A DNA stretch of 64,000 nucleotides from positions 2,666,001-2,730,000 of the forward strand of contig NC_052121.1 of the NCBI RefSeq assembly GCF_012273895.1. Direction: 5' to 3'. The position numbers and the translations under genes were made by a program. The DNA is from Zerene cesonia. Its lineage: Eukaryota; Arthropoda; Insecta; Lepidoptera; Pieridae. The notes under the pieces are model-generated. The model saw only the letters and a list, made by a program, of their open reading frames with translations. It was not told the origin of the DNA and searched no databases. Below, piece by piece: positions 50,901-60,982 of this stretch (the first letter of the stretch is position 1; each line of letters starts with the position of its first letter).

Positions 50901-53900
50901 CAGAGAAGCAAGACAGGTTTGTTCCTCAGAAACAACTGGGGAATGGGCCTCAATCGTAGGTTCTGTCGGTAGTGGAGACTGCGATGGTAGAGGCGATTGT
51001 GCACTTTCCAAAAGATCAGAAGCAATTCCAGTTGGTAGAGGCGATTTAGCCAAGTATAAATCATCGGGTAGTGGTGAATCTCGTGGCAATGATGCTGCAC
51101 CTTGCAAAGACTCTTGAGGCAATGGGGATTCAGCATTTTGTTCAAAATCATTTGGTAGTGGTGATTGTGATGCAATTTGTTGTTGATCTGGTTCTAGTGA
51201 TTTTGACAATGAAATATCATGAATTGCAACGTCATCACTTTCGAGAGTAATTTTAGGTGCTGAATATACAGCTTCTTCATCTTTACTAATGTGATCAACT
51301 TCATTAATGTTTGAAATTTCTTCCATTTCATTTTCAAAGTGATTAAGTTGTGATTCCGAACTTTGATGTACGTCTACTACTATATTCTGTTCAATCTCTA
51401 CAGAATTGTCATTTTCTTTACTTTCTTGTAGTTCTGGTGTAACTGATTGGTTCTCTGACAGTTGATTTTCAATTGCAAGTTCTGCAACAATTTCATTTTC
51501 CTTGTCTGCAACATCTGTGTGCTCTATAAATGTGGATTCAACATCATCTTTGTTATCTAAAGGTATATCGAGTTCAATTTCATCACAAGGAGATTCTTCA
51601 AGCTTGTCATCTATTTCAACATCTTGTGAAACTTCATCCTGTGGTGTGATAGCCCTTATATCCTTTTCACTTTCTGAAGGATCTAGGAGATCTTCATTTG
51701 TGAAACCTAGCTCTGAACTCTTCCCATCAGGTATTTCTGGTATTTGTTCAAATAGTAATTTGTGAGATTCAGGAGTATCTGTTTGCATTACATTTTCTTG
51801 TTGAATGTTACATTCAAATTCATTATTAGAATAATTTTGCATATTGTTGCTTTCGACATTGCAATCAATCATGTTGTCTACGAAATTGTTTTCGATAACT
51901 TGTACCCCATCATCAAACCTCATTATATCATTGTTTGGTTCTTGATCATTGTTAATTTGTGCAAATGACTCTGCATGTTGATCTGGACTAAGATTTTCCT
52001 TATCATCATCACCCTCATGAATATTTTGACAAAAACCATTTGGTTGTATATCTTCATCATCACTTTCAGGCAACGGCTGGACGGCGTTGAGGTCAACTTG
52101 TGATTCTAGTTTACTGAATCTTTCACATGTATCATCATCTTTTTCTTGATAAAAACTCATACTCATTGGATCTCTTTCTTTATTTTTTAGCCTCTCAAAT
52201 AATTCATCATTTGTTTCATTACCAAAAGGATTTGTTTCTGTATGGGACTGGAATACCTGAAAATGAACAATTACATAATTTTTATTCAATGATATTGTCC
52301 CAGTTTACACAGTTTACACTATTATAACGATTTTCGTATTTATTTTTAACAGACTCAGATAAATAAGCCACAAGTTAGCTAGCATGTTATATTCTGGTAA
52401 TCCTTACATAAAATACCAATGATGATTCCATTTCTAATAATAGCACTTCTTTTGCAATTTCATCCTGATAAGATATGATTTTTATTACATGTTGTAGAGC
52501 TTTCAAAATCTGTCATTACATAACATTTACATTAAGGCACCATAATAGTGATATAATGGCTATTAGTCTAACAAAGAAAAAATAATTTAATTTATATTAA
52601 TTACTAGCTGCGCCCCCCGGTTCCACCCGGCGTAAGTCTGTGTCCCGTAGGAATATCGGGATAAAAAGTTTAAAGTGAAGTCCCGTGTCCCCTACTGGGG
52701 TATGGGGCAGATGATATACATCTGTTTCACTGATCGATTTTCTTTATGGACAAGTAGGTGATCAGCCTTCTGTGTCCTGCCAGACTGAGACATTTTTTTT
52801 TTTTCACAGTCGGCAATGGAGCTGGTGGGACGCCTGATGGTAAGCGCTACCACCGCCCATGAACATTTGGAGAGGCATAAGGTCCATTGCAGACCTTACG
52901 CCTCTACAAATGGATTGCCGACTTTTAGAGGAGGGATTAATAAAGGATTGGCGATAGGAATAAAGGAAAGGACAAGGGTTTTTAAATGTATGTTGATAAA
53001 AAGTTGCCTTTGCGTTATTCTAGTTATCCAGCTGTCTACGTACCAAATTTCATTACAATTGGTTTAGTAGTTTTTGCGTGAAAGAGTAACAAACATACAC
53101 ATACAAACTTTCGCATTTGTAATATTAGTAGGATATAATTACATAATTTACCTGAATATTACAGAAGTCTGTTGTATCTTTCTGTATTCTTTCAAAGTCT
53201 TGAATAATACTGGATTCCCTCATCTTATCAGATTCAATGCCCACATTAAAGCCAAAACCAAGACTATCCAGTTGACATTTGTCATTACCATTGAGGTGTT
53301 CTGTTACACCCTCCATAGAAATGTTCTGGAATATAAAAAAAAACATATAGGTATAGGTATCATACAATGAGTGTCAATAGGGGTAAATAGAGAAAAAAAA
53401 ACGATTTAACTTTTTTTTCACAAATCCAACACGTAACAAAATTTTGATTATCGGAAAAGAAGAGTTTAATTTTTCTAATTGTGATAAATAACAATAGTAT
53501 GTAGTTCAAAAGTTTATTAATTATATAGTTCACACAATACAAAAGCAATAAATAATTACATTTCATTTAAAACTTGTATATTTTAAATGAAATCAATTTT
53601 ATTTTAAAAAATACTTGAACTTAAACATAAGCTAACATAAATGATGTATATAAGTTTTAAAATCATTACTATAAATATATATAGTGAAGTCCCGTGTCCC
53701 CTAGTGGGGTATGGGGCAGATGATGTACATCCGTTTCACTGATCGATTTTCTTTTAGGGACAAGTAGGTGATCAGCCTTCTGTGTCCTGCCAGACCGAGA
53801 CATTTTTTTTTTTTTTTTTTGTGCGTCCCCACCGGGAATTGAACCCAGGACCCCTCGGTTCTACGCTCACGCGTTAACCACTGTACCAAGGAGGCGGTCA

Positions 53901-56005
53901 ATTACTATAAATATAAGGGTACAAAACTTTTGAGATGATATTTAATTATTTAAGAGGTTATTACGGTCAGTTGAAAAAAAAAAGTTATTTAATTTATCGG
54001 CAGTTGGTAATTTAGGGTCTAAGAAAGGCGAGAGTTAGGAAAAATAAATTCACTATTTTATCCAACAATTTGAGTACTATAAAAATATAGGTACCAAATA
54101 AATAAATGACCAGTTAGAATGATGGACAGGAGGATAAATATTTCGCATGTCCACAAGAGTTGAAACACCAATACAAGCTGATTTAAAACCTTCCAATAAA
54201 CAATTTTTTAATAAATGATGGAAATACAAAAGGTAATATGTAACTTGAAATGCCTAAATCTAAACTTTAAAAAAAAATGTTCAAATCATACACAAACCGA
54301 GCGAGCATGTCACGGCTGCGGTCTAGAACAGAGGGTTAATGTATTTTTAAAATGATCACTTGTCATTAGTATCTTGTACTACAAAGTTTTGTATAGAACT
54401 GCTTAGAATGAGATTTCCTAAACCCCAATGAATTATTTGCTAAATATCCACATATAGCTGCCAAATTAGTTATTTTGTTGCTCAATGTTTATTCCATGAT
54501 CCATTTCATTACTTTTAACAACTTTCTATTGAGTTTTAACTGCCAAATTTGTTAGTAAACATGCATTGTGTTGTCTTTAACATTTTCAAACTGCTGTCAT
54601 GAAATATATGAAACCTACATGGTGTCCATTCAACTGGTCGCAATTGTCCAAGTCTTGAAGTTCGCCCGGACAACTGCCAGCACCGGTTTGGAACTGGTTG
54701 ACATCGGGCACCTCAATATCGTCCATTGGCAGCGGTTTCCGCGGAGACTCCGCCAGCAGAACGTCTGAGCCGGCCACGCTGCCTGGCACGAACGGCGGCG
54801 CGTCGGGGTTCAGCGGCGAACTGTTCATGTCGACTGAACTACTTTCCCAGGCTGACTGCAATGGAAATATTTAAAATTACATAGGACATGTTTCATACTT
54901 TGCTGGTGATATTGAAATATACCCGCAAAAGAAACCATCTAATGTAAATTTACATACAATATTAATTGTCATTCCAAGTGACTTAAGCGAAATGGAATAT
55001 ATCCTACAAGCTGTGAATCTTATAAGTTTAATTTTAATCAAACAAAACAATGAAAAGTAAATGTATTTCATTTTGTATAGACTGATACATGGTGTTTTTT
55101 GTTTATTATATCCTTTTACTCAGTCACATGCCATTTCAAGAAATATAATATATAATATTATATTTCTTGACAATTTAATTTATTAACAATTAAAGAATAT
55201 TCATAGAAAGTTATGGTATATCATCAATGCATTGAGAGAAGCTACTGTTTTTTTTACTAGTCAGTAATGTCTTCAGGGGCATTTCACCATTAAATACAGT
55301 TAAGATTGTGATAATTATGTAAATGTATTGAATCACATGTTAAATACATCATACATCCCAAATGGTTGGCCTCTATTTTAATTCACCTCTGAAAATTGGA
55401 TTAATGTTATTGTTTAATGTATTAATTAATGCAACATATCGCAAAATAGCTAGACACATGTAACTTGTTGCAAAATAAAATCGTAAACATATTAAATTTC
55501 ATAGCAATTTACATAAATGATTTGTTATTTTGTGGGCAACAAGGATAGAAACAAGGAAATCAAATGAAAAATAACATACATTGTCTTGACAGGGTGTTTC
55601 TGAGCGCAGTGGCTCGTCGGCCTCTTCGCTAGGGTTCTGTTCGCGTTCGCCCTCGCCTTTGTAATAATTCCACTCGTCCTCGGACTCTTCACCGCTCTCA
55701 GCTACATTATCCACCAAGTTGCCGTCGACGTGGCCCTCCTCCACTGCACAACACAATAAGAATTAAATTCAAACGTACCCCCACTCGAAAACACCAGGTG
55801 ATGCATAAAGTAAATGTACATTGCACACCCTTTAGTGTCAACAGGTGACACACCCTCACGAAAAAAAAACCGGCTCTTAATACTACTTTTGATAGTCTTA
55901 TGTTTTTTCTTTGATATATTGAGAATTCCAATTTCAACTTGATACGTAAATAAATTATGCCGGTGACAGATAACGGCCGAGAGCCGCGTGCTAACAATAT
56001 TTACT
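47921..56005 (-). CDS. Map205/MAP4-like microtubule-associated protein, 1301 aa
   Basis: Coding exons, 5' to 3': 56005 (A of the ATG only), 55743-55580, 54855-54619, 53325-53152, 52256-49183, 48639-48528, 48064-47921. All joins are GT..AG and in frame. The N-terminus (MEEGHVDGNLVDN...EDEWNYYKG) is acidic. Residues 67-80 read SSPLNPDAPPFVPG, a PAM2-type poly(A)-binding-protein ligand. The 3-kb exon encodes a long acidic region, 13 SPLP motifs (about residues 557-865) including a 12-residue tandem repeat, then an Ala/Pro/Lys-rich basic tail (about 970 onward) typical of MAP microtubule-binding regions. The following exon, KPPVKAPLDKQSKDLANK, is also MAP-like. No folded domain is seen. The Map205-like name rests on layout and the acidic N-terminus and is tentative; the gene structure is firm. 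Confidence 0.8.
52604..53133 (-). mobile_element. Helitron with nested retroposon in a MAP-gene intron
   Basis: Minus strand: starts TCCTACTAATATTACAAATG (53133) and ends GGGGGGCGCAGCTAG (52604). Between 52672 and about 52985 it is interrupted by sequence shared with the SINE at 53680-53900 and with the 13.9-kb repeat. Helitron sequence resumes after it (AGTTGCCTTTGCGTTATTCT on the plus strand). Confidence 0.75.
52672..52985 (-). mobile_element. composite SINE-like insertion within the Helitron
   Basis: On the minus strand a module homologous to 13930-14262 (CATCAGGCGTCCCACCAGC) runs into an A-rich run and then TGTCTCAGTCTGGCAGGACA...GACACGGGACTTCAC, the same 3' body as in the SINE at 53680-53900. 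The head differs from that SINE. The ends are approximate. Confidence 0.55.
53680..53900 (-). mobile_element. full-length tRNA-derived SINE with 15-bp TSD
   Basis: Flanked by a perfect 15-bp repeat ATTACTATAAATATA (53665-53679 and 53901-53915). On the minus strand the head begins TGACCGCCTCCTTGGTACAG with an A-box-like TGGTACAGTGGTTAACG and a B box GGGTTCAATTCCC, like a tRNA. It continues through an 18-A run and a body TGTCTCGGTCTGGCAGGACA ... GGGACACGGGACTTCAC to a short TATA-type tail. The intact TSD indicates a fairly recent insertion. Confidence 0.8.
55136..55170. repeat. perfect inverted repeat, AT-rich
   Basis: 14-bp arms TCAAGAAATATAAT / ATTATATTTCTTGA around a 7-base loop, in an intron of the MAP-like gene. 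Confidence 0.7.
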
Positions 56006-56520
56006 GGTCGCGATTTAAAAACTCGCGAATCGCAAAACTTTGCCGGACGCCATTTCGAGAACGGCTGAACTGACACGCCCGGTAAAAATATAAATTCCTT
56101 TTTTAAATGCACAAAGGAGTCTTCGGCCTTTGCGGGAATCCTTTTCACAACGATGGAGGGATGCGCCTTACGACGATCGTTCTATTTCTATTTCCAGAAC
56201 ACCGCTCGGCATGAATCAACACAAAAATAACCACAAATACTTCTGTATACAAAAATAAGCAACATTCTCCGTAAAATCACATACCAAAAACGGTTGTTCA
56301 CAACACAAATTTATTATATAATTTTAACACTGGCGATCCAATAATTCGAGATGTTCAAATAAAGACAAAAGTCCGTTTACAACAGTGGCAAGGCAACGAT
56401 ATGAGAGCAGCACAGAACCGACGAGCGTTCAATGAGTGACTGAGAGCGGGATGGAAAGACGGCCCACGACGGGGCGCGAGGCGAGGCGAACGTGTGCCGG
56501 TGGGACGGGGTAGGGGAGAG
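56005..56520 (-). promoter_or_regulatory. 5' leader exon and GC-rich promoter region of the MAP-like gene
   Basis: The leader exon ends at 56005 with CGCGACCA|gtaaat; splicing to 55743 (gtgcag|TGGAGG) makes ACC-ATG-G. The region 56400-56520 is GC-rich (GGGGCGCGAGGCGAGGCG on the plus strand) against an AT-rich background, as expected for a promoter. No TATA box is evident on the minus strand. The transcription start is not defined. Confidence 0.55.
56015..56053 (-). other. upstream ORF, 12 codons
   Basis: ATGGCGTCCGGCAAAG... encodes MASGKVLRFASF then TAA, ending 10 bases before the splice junction that builds the main ATG. The context GAAATGG is strong, so it should be recognised by scanning ribosomes if the leader includes it. 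Confidence 0.5.
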
Positions 56521-57706
56521 GGGTGAGTCAGCCCATGCAATCGTTATTTAAAATATTATTAGGGATTATTAAAATAAATAGGCAGTAAAATTTATTGGGC
56601 CTTACATTCCAAAACAAACGTACAATATTTATTGTTAGGGAAAACGTAAATATCGGTCTATATGTTTTTACGAAAATATCAGTTACCATCAACTACATAT
56701 GAAACAAGATAAGACCTCTATAGAATATATATAGGTCTTATTAGTGTTCTATAATTATTTAGTGAATATTTTTTGTACAATACACTATATCTTTTCTAAG
56801 TACATTTCTATTAAATTCATCTGTATGTTTGTCTGTAATCAACTTCTTGATTTGACCCATTTCAAATGAACAGATTTAAACGTTGTTCACTTATTACGAA
56901 TCGGTGACAATACAACTATTTCGGCAGTTTATATCATTATTGATTAGGATCGCCAGAAATAAAATAATTTCCTTAGGCATATTAAAGTGTATTTTTATTA
57001 ATTTCATAGCTAGAAACCCTTTTTACGATATTTTTTAAAGTGTAAATGAATAATGAGTACATATATTTGTCTACACATAAGGAATGTCTGTATCGGCCTT
57101 GAGCCTTGGCAGTGGAATGCCTAATATGCCGCGAGCCGATAACACAGCTCGTAGCACTGGAACGCGACTAAATTGCAACCATTATGTCTCCCTACTTTCT
57201 CATATAGGATACAGAATACAATAGCTATAAGTGATGTTTGAACATCAAGTACACGAAACAAAACAAATAATAAATTAAATCAATATTTTGTTTGCTTCCT
57301 AAAAATTAATTAATTGCAGTATATAGAAATTTGCTAAATACAATAAACAATAAACGTGATGGTGATTGAACAAAAAATCGTTTATATTCATTTTTTCACT
57401 CGTCACTTTAAGATGCACTTGTAGTGAATATTATAGCAAAGAAATCATAAAGAAATAACTTTACCAGGAATGTATAAATCGCACCTCGTTATAGATACGT
57501 GCGCCACGCATAATTCCTCAGATTCTTTTCTTCTTTTAATGCGCGTTTGTAACACGATACTTTCATGTACAATTATTTCTCTAAGCATCTCTTAGAATAA
57601 TATAATAGTCAACAAATAAAATTCGCGAAATCATTATATCAAAAAAGTTAATTATAAGCAAGTGTATCTAAATATTTCTTTAGATACATATTGTACATAT
57701 TGTAGA

Positions 57707-57786
57707 CTAGCAGTTTCGCCAGCTTCGCCCGTGGTACAAACAAACAAAAATACTAATTCTTTACAATATTAGTGCAGAAGTATAGA
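57707..57786 (-). mobile_element. 80-bp Helitron relic
   Basis: Minus strand: TCTATACTTCTGCACTAATA at the 5' end and GCGAAACTGCTAG at the 3' end, keeping both termini of the 14875-15543 subfamily with almost no body. Confidence 0.65.
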
Positions 57787-59000
57787 TACATACGATTATT
57801 GTAGTTGAATATTGTCCATATTACTTCTAGACTTATTCTAAAAATATTTTACTCCAAATTTAATAAAAAGGTATTTTCATAGTTATTAACATTCTATTTT
57901 TTTCTAAATTCATTTGTGCTCATATTATAATACTATTTGTTCGTCGAAGTGAACAAATATTAAAAATTAAATATAACAATGGTCAGCAATCCATTCTCAA
58001 TTGTGTCTGACAAAAGTGACCGTGACCCGCAGCGGGTACTGCGGCAAAAAGTCCGTTTCACTTTAGATAAAAGAATGTATATATTTACAATAATTTAATA
58101 CAGAATAATTCAACGTTATAATGAGAATTATTTTGAGATTTTAATATTATTAGTTTATAGTGAGCGGCTGCCAGTCGAAATCATATTATTTTTTTTTTTT
58201 TGCATTACATGTCATATTTTGTTGAATTTCTAACCGCAGAGACATCAAAGTAAACTTCTATAACAATGAACGTATATAGTATTTAGAATCAGACATCAGA
58301 TTAATTAAAAAACAAAAATACTATTTTTTAACATATAATAATTTAAAGTGGAATTCTGTGTCACACTGTAAATTTTTACAAATTTTCTTAATGTGTTTTA
58401 TCTGATCGAATTGTGTTTTAAGAAACTAACAATGCCGTTACGATAGTATATTATGTGTTACCGTTAAATTTCGTACTTCGTTACAACGCGTTTTCTATAG
58501 TAAGAACCACCAATAGCTGAACACTAGTAATTGTACGTCTTTTTTGACAACAAACAATGCAAAGGTAAATAATAATATTTTAAATTTTTATATTCACTGT
58601 CATTGAAACAAGTAGCATATTCAATTTTCTCGTATCCCTCGAAACACAATGAAGTTATATCTACCGTCATATTGAGACGAAATAAATTTAACGACTCCTT
58701 AAAATCTGTTCCCAAGACAATCAAATTAAAAACTTCCGCTACTTTGGCTTACTTCTAACATCCTGAATAATCCAATCCCTTCAGATAACATTACAATTCC
58801 CACAGGCCACAGATCGTCGAGCTATCCGACATAATTCAGTTTGTGTTTGAGCTTTGCATTTATTGCGAGAATATCTAATTTTTTTCTTCTATCTTTCCTA
58901 AAAAATTACAAAATTACTCGAATAATTTTTACACTAATTGTGACTATAAGAACTAATCCGATTCTTTTTGGATCTCTGTTGCTGCCTTATCGTTAAACAT

Positions 59001-59032
59001 CTTTATGGCAGGGTACCTACCCTGCCATAAAG
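59001..59032. repeat. near-perfect 32-bp palindrome
   Basis: Arms CTTTATGGCAGGGTA and TACCCTGCCATAAAG (15 bp, exact) around a 2-base centre CC. Confidence 0.9.
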
Positions 59033-59142
59033 TTGTATACCCAGTATACCCATACTACACTGTCCATTTAATGGATTCGCAAGGATCAATCTTAGTCATA
59101 TTTGTCATGTTTCTATTATCATAATTATTTATGACAAAATGC

Positions 59143-59332
59143 GTCCCGCGGTGTCACCCGCACAAGTCCGTATCCCGTAGGAATATCGGGGTAAAAAGTT
59201 ACCTATGTTATTCCAGTTGTCCAGCTGTATACGTACCAAATGTTATTGCAATCGGTTCCGTAATTTTTGCGTGAAAGAGCAACAGACACATACACATCCT
59301 TACAAACTTTCGCATTTAAAATATTAGTAGGA
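59143..59332 (-). mobile_element. Helitron, 3' end decayed
   Basis: Minus strand: TCCTACTAATATTTTAAATG, then CGATTGCAATAACATTTGGT and CCCGATATTCCTACGGGATA, as in 41081-41280. The 3' CTAG is not preserved. Confidence 0.65.
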
Positions 59333-59469
59333 TTGTGTAATTGTGATTTTGCTTTTAAGTAAAAACAATACACATAAGTGAAAAATTTACGTCGTCCGAT
59401 TATAAGCGACTAACATCACGCATGACCATACCTGATACTAGAAGTATAGTTCACGTCTAAAAGAAAGGA

Positions 59470-60982
59470 TTAGGTTAGTATAGGGGTGTCCGCAAGTAAA
59501 TAAACATCTCGTTTCCATGGCAACTCACCTATCCTGGCCGGAGGCGCGTGCGTGGCGCGCGGCGCGGGCGGCGGCGGCTCGTGGCTCCTCATCTCGACGT
59601 CCGCGTCGTCCGCGTCCGCGTCCACGTCCACCGCGGTCTCCGGGCCGAGGTCCTCGCTGTCGCTGTCCGACACGCCGTTGTCAGCGCTCGCCGCCTCCGC
59701 CGCGTTACACGCGCCCTCCACGGCGAACGGCGGCGCGTTCACCACCGCGTTGTCCAGCCTGTGGCGAGGTGGAATCAACCGATTTGAATGAATCAAGTTT
59801 ATCTAATTAAAAATATATGAGATTTTGAATGATATTGAACAAATCCTAAAATGATATTGAAATTAAGACTAAGCCTTTGAATAACTCAGAATTTTTGTTC
59901 ATAGTTCAATAATACAACAAAACAAGCCTAAGAAGCACTACATAAAAAACAGATCTCTGCTGCCGTGGAAGTACGATAGGTATTGGACTAAAAATAATAT
60001 AATTTATCAAAACTTTCTAGATATTTTGAGAGTTTACTATGTATTTGATTCAGAGTCTTTAGAATTATAAAAAAAAATAACTGAATATAATAACTATTTT
60101 TTGATACATAAATGTTTTAAATAATGATTAGAAAGTGTAAAACATAATGAACAATAACTGTTACGAAAGATCGATAGATTCTGATTAGATCTGGATTCAT
60201 GTTATGGTACATTATTCTCGTGACTAATGTAGCTATTGGAAGAAGCTATTTACATTAAATTGATTAATATAAAGATAAGATTCAAACTCTCTTCCATCAC
60301 ACTCAACTTAATAGAGTTATGCAAAAAATGAATAGACAGATGAACCCAATTGAACTATTTTTGGGTGCGTAAAGGACATTATTATATTTTTTCTAACACC
60401 ACTATCATTAATGCCTCATAGTTATAAATTTTGCCTTATGCCAAGATTCGATGCCAGACCTGGTCGGAATGTTACATCACTTTCATTTTCGTTACTTATG
60501 TTAAAAAACAGCAAGGTCAAATAATATCAAAAGTTATTCGTATTCTAGTCATTAAATGAAGTCATCTTGCTTAAACCCAATAAAACGTGTTTTGCGTTTG
60601 CTTTGGCAAAAATTCGTTATTTTTTACCGACTTTGGACTAAGAATTGTAAGGTTGACTTATATTAAATATGAGTAAACTATTATTTACAGATTTGGATGT
60701 TCTTGGAATTAGAAACACGATTTTCCGATCTTGCTAGTAACAGAAGATGGGTCCCACACATACGTAAAATCTAAGTGCAGTAAATATAGTAAAATAGTCA
60801 ATACAGTAAACAGAAGTATAATTAATAAGAAAATGTTACGTACCCAAGATCCATGGGCGGGCGGTTTTGAGCGGCAATCTCACGCGGGTCCTTCAGGAAC
60901 ACCACGATTATGGAGATATTGTCTTCCGACCCCGCCCGCTTTGCTTGCACTATCAGACGCTTTGTTACCGCCTTCAAGTCAT
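59470..60982 (-). CDS. PP2C (PPM1E/F-like) phosphatase, C-terminal exons only
   Basis: Exon 60982-60844 encodes LKAVTKRLIVQAKRAGSEDN then ISIIVVFLKDP, the last conserved PP2C strand (GSxDNxxxxVVFLxDP is typical of the PPM1E/PPM1F branch). The Asp of DN is the usual metal-binding residue. It splices in frame (CTTGG|gtacgt ... cacag|G) to 59758-59529, an acidic tail (SDSDSEDLGPETAVDVDADADDADVEM) followed by a Pro-rich stretch. The exon ends ATAG|gtgagt. Without that splice the frame runs 17 more residues to a TAA at 59470, giving a natural C-terminus. Upstream catalytic exons (DGHGG, GDSR) are not visible and must lie in the gap at 62746 or beyond 64000. Ser/Thr phosphatase; identity within the family is tentative. 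Confidence 0.75.

Larger units (their letters stand above)
56521..59469. other. region between the phosphatase and MAP-like genes, no gene seen
   Basis: AT-rich, with two small Helitrons annotated separately and an 11-base T-run at 58190. A minus-strand AATAAA at about 58858 could serve the phosphatase transcript. No coding frame is supported; 58524-58724 is a chance frame. Confidence 0.4.

Noticed and set aside
50503..51117. 204-aa Ser/Gly/Asp-rich frame on the plus strand
   Set aside because: It is the reverse complement of the SPLP repeat coding region (GSGD is antisense of SPLP), not an independent gene.
55702..56148. 148-aa minus-strand frame over the MAP-like leader
   Set aside because: It opens on GTG, not ATG, runs through a clear GT donor at 56004 and reads the next exon in the wrong frame.
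59517..59810. Plus-strand Arg/Pro- and Ser/Ala-rich frames
   Set aside because: They are antisense to the acidic phosphatase tail exon, which has proper splice sites on the minus strand.
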